Positions 58,242 through 64,000 of a DNA stretch of 64,000 bases are shown in pieces. The translations under genes and the position numbers were made by a program. Every line of letters begins with the position of its first letter. The stretch's first letter is position 1. The notes under the pieces are model-generated. The model was not told the origin of the DNA. It did no database searches and saw only the letters and a list, made by a program, of their open reading frames with translations. Source of the stretch: Mycetocola zhujimingii (lineage in GTDB: Bacteria; Actinomycetota; Actinomycetes; Actinomycetales; Microbacteriaceae); the NCBI RefSeq assembly GCF_003065425.1, contig NZ_CP026949.1, forward strand, positions 744,001-808,000. The letters are read 5' to 3'.

Positions 58242-58291
58242 GGCGGAAAACAATCGAACAATGGCGATACTGCCACTGTTGGCAGAAAACA
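58242..58291. promoter_or_regulatory. direct repeats and inverted repeat in the regulator's divergent promoter
   Basis: GGCGGAAAACA (58242-58252) recurs as GGCAGAAAACA (58281-58291), 39 bp apart, with one mismatch. CTGCCACTGTTGGCAG (58270-58285) is an inverted repeat overlapping the second copy. Direct repeats of this sort are usual AraC-family half-sites, so autoregulation and control of the 46-residue gene are likely. Confidence 0.45.
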
Positions 58292-58312
58292 GCAATGCAT
58301 ACATTTGCAGCC

Positions 58313-58453
58313 ATGATGATTCTTCTCCTCTTCGTCCTGGCCGCGGTTGTTGTTGCAACCGTCGCCAGCGCGATCGCCCTCAGACGCGACGGCTACCGTC
58401 GCGTCCCCACGCGTGGTCCAGGTTCCGCTGAAACGCGCAGGTTCATCGTCTGA
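58313..58453 (+). CDS. 46-residue single-pass membrane peptide
   Basis: Small gene from ATG at 58313 (second ATG at 58316). One hydrophobic helix, ILLLFVLAAVVVATVASAIA, occupies residues 3-22, followed by a basic tail RRDGYRRVPTRGPG that ends TRRFIV. Positive residues after the helix predict an outside N-terminus and cytoplasmic tail. The DGYRR motif recurs, as I recall, in small actinobacterial membrane proteins of unknown function. It is divergent from the GlxA-type regulator with an intergenic region of 86 nt and is followed by a T-ended hairpin, both supporting a real transcript. Confidence 0.65.
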   Translation: MMILLLFVLAAVVVATVASAIALRRDGYRRVPTRGPGSAETRRFIV

Positions 58454-58461
58454 TCCGCCCG

Positions 58462-58482
58462 GCCCGGTTTCCCCGGGCTTTT
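58462..58482 (+). terminator. intrinsic terminator after the 46-residue gene
   Basis: GCCCGG (58462-58467) pairs with CCGGGC (58473-58478) around TTTCC and is followed by TTTT, 8 nt after the stop codon. Confidence 0.6.
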
Positions 58483-58536
58483 ACTCGTGCCATAGGCTCT
58501 GTGTGGGCGCGAAAGCGCCCGGACAGAGGAGGCAAC

Positions 58537-59496
58537 ATGACCTGGCTGGTCACCGGCGGTGCCGGATATATCGGAGCGCACGTCGTTCGGGCGTTCACGG
58601 AACAGGGCATCAACGCCGTCATTCTCGATGACCTGTCCAGCGGTCACGAATCGTTCATTCCCCGTGACGTTCCGTTCGTTCGGGGCAGCATCCTCGACAG
58701 GGATCTCGTCCTCGACACGCTGCGCCGTTTCGACATCACCGGCGTCGTGCACGTCGCGGGCTTCAAGTACGCCGGGGTTTCGGTACAGCGCCCGCTGCAC
58801 ACCTACGCACAGAACGTGACGGGAACCCTTGCGCTCCTCGGCGCCATGGAAGACGCCGGCGTGACCCGCATAGTGTTCTCGTCGAGCGCCGCCGTCTACG
58901 GGACGCCGGACACCGACATCGTGACCGAGGAGACGCCGAAGAGCCCGCAGTCTCCGTACGGTGAGTCCAAGCTCATCGGGGAGTGGCTCCTGCACGACCA
59001 GGGCGTCGCCCAGGGCCTCACGCACACCTCGCTGCGGTACTTCAATGTGGTGGGCTCCGGTTACCCCGACGTTTACGACACCAGCCCGCACAACCTGTTT
59101 CCCCTCGTCTTCGACGCTCTCATCGATGGGCGGTCCCCGCGGATCAACGGCACCGACTACCCGACCCCTGACGGTACGTGCGTGCGGGACTACGTTCACG
59201 TCGCGGACCTCGCGCTCTCCCACGTCGCGGCCGCGAGGCGGCTCGACGCCGGCGAGTCGATCGAACCGGTCTACAACCTGGGCTCGGGAGACGGTGTTTC
59301 CGTCGGTGAGATCATGACCGCCATGCGGGAGGTCACCGGAATCGAGTTCGAGCCGGAGGTTGCGCCCCGCCGGCCGGGCGATCCCGCTCGCATCGTGGCA
59401 TCCGGGGAGCTTGCGGCACGCGACCTGAACTGGGTGATGCGCCACACGCTCAGTGACATGGTGTCGAGCGCGTGGAGCGCTCGCTCCACGGTCTGA
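58537..59496 (+). CDS. galE: UDP-glucose 4-epimerase
   Basis: 319 residues from ATG at 58537 with AGGAGG at 58527-58532. MTWLVTGGAGYIGAHVVRAF, VVHVAGFKYAGVSVQRPLHT, VFSSSAAVYGTPDTDIV with the catalytic Ser region, SPYGESKLIGE (Y-x3-K) and LRYFNVVGSG are standard GalE. Interconverts UDP-glucose and UDP-galactose, linking GalU to Glf in the galactan pathway. An earlier GTG at 58501 lacks conservation. Confidence 0.94.
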   Translation: MTWLVTGGAGYIGAHVVRAFTEQGINAVILDDLSSGHESFIPRDVPFVRGSILDRDLVLDTLRRFDITGVVHVAGFKYAGVSVQRPLHTYAQNVTGTLALLGAMEDAGVTRIVFSSSAAVYGTPDTDIVTEETPKSPQSPYGESKLIGEWLLHDQGVAQGLTHTSLRYFNVVGSGYPDVYDTSPHNLFPLVFDALIDGRSPRINGTDYPTPDGTCVRDYVHVADLALSHVAAARRLDAGESIEPVYNLGSGDGVSVGEIMTAMREVTGIEFEPEVAPRRPGDPARIVASGELAARDLNWVMRHTLSDMVSSAWSARSTV

Positions 59497-59654
59497 GGGC
59501 CGAGAGCGCTCGCCGCGCCCTGATGACGAGGCCATTTCTGCCTCGCAGTGTCCCGGCCAGGGCGCTCGTTTCGCGTGAGGGCGACGGCAGAGCGACACGC
59601 CGGTGAACACGGGATGAACCCTCCATTGGGGGGTGAGGGTTTACTATCTGCGAC

Positions 59655-59690
59655 TTGACGTGGCCGAATTACACGAGTGTAATTAGCTAT
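59655..59690 (+). promoter_or_regulatory. whiB promoter with a palindrome on the -10
   Basis: -35 TTGACG (59655-59660) and -10 TGTAAT (59678-59683) are separated by 17 bp, a near-ideal housekeeping promoter. The perfect palindrome AATTACACGAGTGTAATT (59667-59684; 8-bp arms, GA centre) covers the spacer's end and the -10, the place for a repressor. A second inverted repeat, AACCCTC/GAGGGTT (59617-59623, 59635-59641), lies just upstream. Transcription would start near 59690, about 40 nt before the ATG. Confidence 0.7.
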
Positions 59691-59730
59691 AGCGCCGCGT
59701 GGCGCACGGGTAACAAGTGGGGAGAGGGAT

Positions 59731-60048
59731 ATGGCGCCTGAATATCGCTCTGGTGTTCCCGAGGACTGGTTCGTCGATCCGGTACAGCTCGGAGTTCCTG
59801 GTGTCCGCAAGCCTGTCGACGACGACAACCCGCTTGCGTGGCAATCTGATTCGCTCTGTGCACAGACGGATCCCGAAGCGTTCTTCCCTGAAAAGGGTGG
59901 CTCAACTCGCGACGCGAAGCGCATCTGCACGAGCTGCGAAGTGCGCACGCAGTGCCTCGAATACGCGCTCGAGAACGATGAGCGTTTCGGTATCTGGGGC
60001 GGCCTCTCCGAGCGTGAGCGCCGGAAGCTCAAAAAGCGCGCCGTTTAG
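59731..60048 (+). CDS. whiB2: WhiB-family iron-sulfur transcription regulator (WhiB2/WhmD-like)
   Basis: 105 residues. Four cysteines C43, C66, C69 and C75 (C-x22-C-x2-C-x5-C) would hold a [4Fe-4S] cluster, followed by the FGIWGGLSERER turn and basic RRKLKKRAV tail that contacts DNA. WhiB proteins bind sigma factor region 4 and control division or stress genes. The nearby manA and the overall order match M. tuberculosis whiB2 (Rv3260c), required for septation in mycobacteria. GGGGAGAGGG precedes the ATG. Confidence 0.93.
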   Translation: MAPEYRSGVPEDWFVDPVQLGVPGVRKPVDDDNPLAWQSDSLCAQTDPEAFFPEKGGSTRDAKRICTSCEVRTQCLEYALENDERFGIWGGLSERERRKLKKRAV

Positions 60049-60181
60049 TTCCACGGGCGCGGGGTTTGGCTTCAGGTCACCGCGAGCTGCCGCCTCTGGC
60101 GACCTCAGCTCCGGCCAGCCATTCCGTGCCACGCCGACAGGGTCAGCCCTGTGCTGACAAGCTCGACATAGTCTGGACGCG

Positions 60182-63100
60182 ATGTTTCCCCGAGTAACCG
60201 CGATCCTTGTTGTGCACGATGGCACCGGCCCCAACGGCTCGAGCCACCTGCAGGACACGCTTGATGCCCTTGCAGCCCAGACCAGACAGCCTGACGCGAT
60301 CGTCGCCGTTGCGTGTTCGTCGCCCGCCTCCGTCAAGGAAGCCCTCGAACAGGCCGGCGTCGACCGGATCGTCGAGGCCGATGCCCGGCTCAACTTTGCG
60401 CAGGCGCTCGCCGAGGGCGCGAGGGTTATTCCGCAGGCTGGCGGTGAGGACGAGTTCCTCTGGCTGCTCGCGCAAGACACCGCCCCGGCGCCTGACGCCC
60501 TCGCTCGGCTCGTCGGAGCGCTCGAGGTCGCTCCCTCCGTGGCTGCCGCCGGGCCCAAGGTCATGGACGCCAGGGACGGCGCGACAATCGTCTCTCTTGG
60601 TCAGGCGCTCACTCCGCTCGGTGCAACTGTGTCGCTCGTCGGAGAGGAGCTCGACCAGGGCCAGCATGACTCCATCTCCGACGTGCTCGGCGTCGCCCCG
60701 GCAGGAATGCTCGTTCGCCATGCCGTCTGGGAAGAGGTGGGCGGGTTCGATACGTCCTTCGGCTCAACAGACGATGCTCTCGACTTCTGCGTGCGGGTTC
60801 GCCTGGCCGGACACCGCGTTGTTGTCGTCCCGACGGCTGTAGTCTTCACCGGCGGTGACGGGATCGCCGGGCCATCCAGGTCGCGTCGTGCCAGCGCATA
60901 CCGCAAGAGGGTGCGACAGGCGCGGGGCGCGCAGTTGTACCGCAGGCTCGTCTACGCGCCTGCCGCGCTCGTGTTGCTGCACTGGCTCTCGCTGGTTCCG
61001 CTCGGCCTCGTACGCAGCGTGTGGCGCGTTGCGACCAAGAACCCCGGTCTCGTCGGTGGCGAGTTCGCTGCTGCATTCCAGGTCGCCTTCAGCCCGGTTC
61101 GGGTCGTGCGAGCCAGACGAAACCTGCGGGGTGCCAAGACGATCGGCTGGTCGGCGATCTCGCCGCTCCGTATCCCCTTCGCCGAGGTGAGACGCAGGCG
61201 CCTGCTCAGGCGTGAGGCCGGTGCTCCCGTCTACACGGTCGAGCGCAGTGAGCTTCGCTTCTTTACCGGCGGTGGCGGATGGGTCGTCATCGCGTCAGCG
61301 CTTGCCAGCGTCGGGCTCTTCTTCTCGCTCCTGGCCACGCCGGCCGTCGAAGGCGGTGGGATGCTGCCCCTGTCGGCATCCGTTGCCGAGCTGTGGCAGA
61401 ACATCGGTTTCGGCTGGCGCGATATCAGCATCGGCTTCACCGGAGCTGCCGACCCGTTCTCCGTGGTCATGGCCCTGCTTGGAACAGTTACGTTCTGGGA
61501 CCCGTCGTACGCCCTCGTGCTCCTCACCCTCCTGGCGCTTCCGCTCGCAACTCTCGGCGGCTGGTTCGCTGCGACCAGGCTCACCGAGTCGAGCGGCTAT
61601 CGGATTGCCGGTGCCGTTCTCTGGACGGTCGCACCGCCATTCCTCACCGCGCTGATCGAGGGTCGTCCCGGTGCGATTCTCGTCCACCTTCTGTTGCCGT
61701 GGCTGTTCTACGCCGGATGCGTCGCCGCGAGATCGTGGGCGGCATCCGCCGTTGCGTCCATGCTGCTTGCCATGACCGTGGCCGCCGCCCCGTCACTCGC
61801 TCCCGCATTCCTCATCATCTGGGTGCTCGCCCTCTGTGTCAGCGGCCGGCACATCGCGAGGATCGTCTGGCTGATCATCCCGACGGCTGCACTCTTCGCA
61901 CCACTGATCTGGCAGCAGGGCATCGTGCGTGGCCGCTGGCTGCTGCTCCTTGCGGATCCCGGAGCCGTACTGGCTTCCGCGCCGACAACGGGCTGGCAGC
62001 TGGCTCTCGGGTTGCCGGGAGGGAATCCCGCGTGGGATTCGATCACGACAGCCATGGGAATCTCGGGTCTGCCCGCTCACCTTGTCGTTCCTGTCCTGCT
62101 CGCGCCCATCGCTGCGATGGCGCTCGTCGCACTCTTCCTGCCGGGGAGCGCCCGGGCTGCCGTGTTGCTTTTCGTCGGCCTGCTTGGACTGGCCACAGCA
62201 GTGGGAGCTACCCACCTCGAGATCTCGCTTCACGGCGCGTCCGCTGCGAGCATCTGGGCTGGGTCTGGCCTGAGCCTTTACTGGCTCGGCCTGACCGGTG
62301 CGGCCGTTGTCGGCTTCGACAGTATGCGCAGGGCGGCTGCCGTTCCTGCGCTCGTCGTCTCCACGCTCGCACTCGTCGTCGCCGTCCCCATCGCCGCGAT
62401 GCTCCCGCTCGGGCACGGCGCGATTGTCGCGAGCGACGGGCGCACGCTCCCGGCGTATGTCGCAGCGGCTGCGGCTACCGATCCCTCGCTCGGCACACTC
62501 ATCGTTACTCCGCAGCCGGACGGTGGAATCTCGGCGCGCATCGTGCGGGGCGCTGGTGACACCCTCGACAACCAGTCGACGATCCTCACAACGGGCGAGA
62601 ATCTGACGAGCAACGACGAGAAGGTCACCGTACTCGCGGGGAACCTCGTCTCCCAGGGCGGCTTTGATCCCGCTCCGACGCTCGCCGCCCTCGACGTGAA
62701 GTACGTTCTTCTCCCGCCCGCCGTGATCGAGTCGGGCGAGCAGGTCAGCCCTGAAGCGACAACGACCACGAGCCGCGCGTCTGCCGCCCTCGACAGCAGT
62801 CCTGTGCTCGCGCACATCGGACCGACCGACCGCGGAACCCTCTGGCGGTTCGACGGCGAAACCAGTGGCTCTGCCGCTGTCGGTCCCGTCTCCATCTTCT
62901 CCACGCCGGTGCTGATCGGCTGGGCGGTCATCTTCGGATTCGCCCTGCTGCTCTCGGTCCCTACCGCCGCCCCGCGCCGCGCCGCCGAGGAGTCCCCCCG
63001 GACCGTCGGCCGACGAGAGGTGCGTGAGCCCAGCCGAAGGCTCACCCGGGCAGAACGAGCACAGCGCAAGGCCGATGCCGAAGCCGAGGCGAGCCTCGCC

Positions 63101-63394
63101 GCGGGCATCGCGTCCGAGGCGGAAGCCGAGGAGAAGCGTGAAGCAGCTGAGGCCGCCAAAGCCGCCGGCTCGCACGCTGCGCCAGATGCGCCGGTGGAAA
63201 CCGACGCGCCGACGGGCGTAGATGCGCCGACGGAAACGGACACACCGGGCGAGGGTGACGGACAGGCCGAGACGGGCCAGCAGCCGGCCGGCACCGGTCC
63301 TGACGCCGGAGCATCCGCAGGCACAGAGGCGGATGCTCAGACCGCACCGCACGCAACACCAGCGAGCGAAAGCGAGTACAGCCATGGCCGCTAA
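60182..63394 (+). CDS. GT2 glycosyltransferase fused to multi-pass membrane domain
   Basis: 1070 residues. Residues 1-250 form a GT-A fold starting FPRVTAILVVHDGTGPNG; the usual acidic motif reads WLLAQDTAPAPDAL, and GMLVRHAVWEEVGGFDTSFG and ALDFCVRVRLAGHRVV are conserved. A first pair of helices lies near 260-285, then about 12 further helices between residues 365 and 770. An extracytoplasmic domain follows (about 770-905), one more helix (about 910-930), and a cytoplasmic tail rich in Ala/Glu and Thr/Asp (about 940-1070). It probably glycosylates an envelope component. The stop overlaps a DUF5719-like gene by 11 nt. Confidence 0.83.
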   Translation: MFPRVTAILVVHDGTGPNGSSHLQDTLDALAAQTRQPDAIVAVACSSPASVKEALEQAGVDRIVEADARLNFAQALAEGARVIPQAGGEDEFLWLLAQDTAPAPDALARLVGALEVAPSVAAAGPKVMDARDGATIVSLGQALTPLGATVSLVGEELDQGQHDSISDVLGVAPAGMLVRHAVWEEVGGFDTSFGSTDDALDFCVRVRLAGHRVVVVPTAVVFTGGDGIAGPSRSRRASAYRKRVRQARGAQLYRRLVYAPAALVLLHWLSLVPLGLVRSVWRVATKNPGLVGGEFAAAFQVAFSPVRVVRARRNLRGAKTIGWSAISPLRIPFAEVRRRRLLRREAGAPVYTVERSELRFFTGGGGWVVIASALASVGLFFSLLATPAVEGGGMLPLSASVAELWQNIGFGWRDISIGFTGAADPFSVVMALLGTVTFWDPSYALVLLTLLALPLATLGGWFAATRLTESSGYRIAGAVLWTVAPPFLTALIEGRPGAILVHLLLPWLFYAGCVAARSWAASAVASMLLAMTVAAAPSLAPAFLIIWVLALCVSGRHIARIVWLIIPTAALFAPLIWQQGIVRGRWLLLLADPGAVLASAPTTGWQLALGLPGGNPAWDSITTAMGISGLPAHLVVPVLLAPIAAMALVALFLPGSARAAVLLFVGLLGLATAVGATHLEISLHGASAASIWAGSGLSLYWLGLTGAAVVGFDSMRRAAAVPALVVSTLALVVAVPIAAMLPLGHGAIVASDGRTLPAYVAAAAATDPSLGTLIVTPQPDGGISARIVRGAGDTLDNQSTILTTGENLTSNDEKVTVLAGNLVSQGGFDPAPTLAALDVKYVLLPPAVIESGEQVSPEATTTTSRASAALDSSPVLAHIGPTDRGTLWRFDGETSGSAAVGPVSIFSTPVLIGWAVIFGFALLLSVPTAAPRRAAEESPRTVGRREVREPSRRLTRAERAQRKADAEAEASLAAGIASEAEAEEKREAAEAAKAAGSHAAPDAPVETDAPTGVDAPTETDTPGEGDGQAETGQQPAGTGPDAGASAGTEADAQTAPHATPASESEYSHGR

Positions 63395-64000
63395 TCGAAC
63401 CAGGGCAGCCGTGAGCGGGCGCGTCATCGCCGGCGTCATCGGCATCGCGATCGCTGGCGTCTCGGTCTTCGCCGTCGGCACCCTCGATGTGCCGCGCGTG
63501 ACGGCCGCTGTACCGAGTGCCGTCATCACGCCGACGGCCGCCGATCAGGCGCGAGTGTGCTCGGGACCATTACTCCAGCTCGCCGGTGACGGGTCGTCAA
63601 GCGCTGCGTCGTTCGGCGCTGCGGAACTCACCGTCGGCGCTGAATCCGGCTCCGAGCCGGCTCTGATGCCCATTGCCGCCCCCGGCAACGTGTCGGGGGA
63701 TGCGTTCGGATCGCCCACTGTGGTGAGTGTGCCGAGCGGGACGGGTGCCGACACGGCACCCCTGCTCGCTGCGGCTCAGTCGCAGTCGGCCGCATTCGAC
63801 GAGCTGGCTGGCTTCGCTGCGGGCTCCTGCACCGAGGCAAGCGCCGAAAGCTGGCTCGTCGGCGGCTCGACCGATGTCGGACGCACCAGCGTCATTGCCC
63901 TCACCAACCCGACCCGCGCAGACGCCATCGTCGACCTCACGATCTACGGCGAAAGCGGCGTTGTTGACGCTCCCGGCTCCCAGGGAGTGATCGTCAAGGG
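63384..64000 (+). CDS. DUF5719-like secreted/anchored protein (3' end outside window)
   Basis: Partial, 205 codons visible from ATG at 63384, which overlaps the previous stop by 11 nt. A short basic N-terminus and the hydrophobic helix VIAGVIGIAIAGVSVFAVG form a signal anchor. The remainder is extracytoplasmic, with SWLVGGSTDVGRTSVIALTN and DAIVDLTIYGESGVVDAPGS resembling the beta-sandwich repeats of DUF5719. In many actinobacteria this gene follows the large glycosyltransferase next to whiB. Function unknown; coupling suggests a joint role at the envelope. Confidence 0.75.
   Translation, partial: MAANRTRAAVSGRVIAGVIGIAIAGVSVFAVGTLDVPRVTAAVPSAVITPTAADQARVCSGPLLQLAGDGSSSAASFGAAELTVGAESGSEPALMPIAAPGNVSGDAFGSPTVVSVPSGTGADTAPLLAAAQSQSAAFDELAGFAAGSCTEASAESWLVGGSTDVGRTSVIALTNPTRADAIVDLTIYGESGVVDAPGSQGVIVK

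Noticed and set aside
61793-63529. 578-residue minus-strand open frame opposite the large glycosyltransferase
   Set aside because: Arg/Gly/Asp-rich shadow of a membrane-protein gene and its low-complexity tail; no domain recognised.

Overview
The window is high-GC chromosomal DNA with GTG and TTG starts, tightly packed genes and many 1-4 nt ATGA/GTGA/TAATG overlaps. Gene content points to an actinobacterium of the order Micrococcales, most likely family Microbacteriaceae: WhiB regulator, acyl-CoA carboxylase with a small epsilon subunit, bPH2 and DUF2304 membrane proteins, and Glf/GlfT2 without any mycolate genes in view. I saw no tRNA, rRNA, CRISPR array, insertion sequence or phage gene.

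Layout. (1) 1-6574: nucleoside salvage, with a nucleoside hydrolase (cut by the left edge), adenosine deaminase, a PTS EIIA/EIIB pair with no EIIC, a PmmB-type phospho-sugar mutase and purine nucleoside phosphorylase, then an LpdA-type flavoprotein. (2) 6980-17064: biotin-dependent acyl-CoA carboxylation (alpha, beta and epsilon subunits, plus BirA), interleaved with Maf, a TRAM-type RNA methyltransferase and a response regulator / histidine kinase / degenerate kinase-like operon. (3) 17163-21372: PH-domain protein, GtrA, PurK, PurE and a LytR-CpsA-Psr ligase. (4) 21369-54008: a long cell-wall glycopolymer region. It holds GalU, RmlD/C/A, many GT2 and GT4 glycosyltransferases, a flippase, a repeat-containing secreted protein, a GT-C-like membrane protein, a Wzm/Wzt exporter, Glf and GlfT2, GDP-fucose genes, a pyruvyltransferase, two O-antigen-ligase-like proteins and a TagE-like pair flanking an acyltransferase. 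(5) 53991-54481: an 83-bp tandem repeat array. (6) 54600-64000: acyl-CoA dehydrogenase, ManA, a GlxA-type regulator with a divergent 46-residue membrane peptide, GalE, WhiB, a 1070-residue glycosyltransferase/membrane protein and a DUF5719-like protein cut by the right edge.

How the parts fit. From memory, the backbone (add, deoD, pmmB, lpdA, accA3, maf, accE5, accD5, birA, PH protein, GtrA, purK, purE, LCP, rmlD, whiB2, manA) matches the M. tuberculosis Rv3255c-Rv3313c neighbourhood. The wall-polymer genes sit within this backbone and bring together the mycobacterial galactan functions (Glf, GlfT2, Wzm/Wzt). Nucleotide sugars would come from GalU/GalE (UDP-Glc/UDP-Gal), Glf (UDP-Galf), RmlA/C/D (dTDP-rhamnose; RmlB is not in the window) and ManA plus Gmd/Fcl (GDP-fucose). 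Glycosyltransferases would build the chains, Wzx or Wzm/Wzt would export them, and the LCP protein could attach them to peptidoglycan. The less ordinary features are the 83-bp array, the repeat protein at 32151-34967, a TagE-like gene that appears to lack a canonical start codon next to its Shine-Dalgarno, a 173-nt antisense gene overlap, and a palindrome sitting on the -10 of the whiB promoter.
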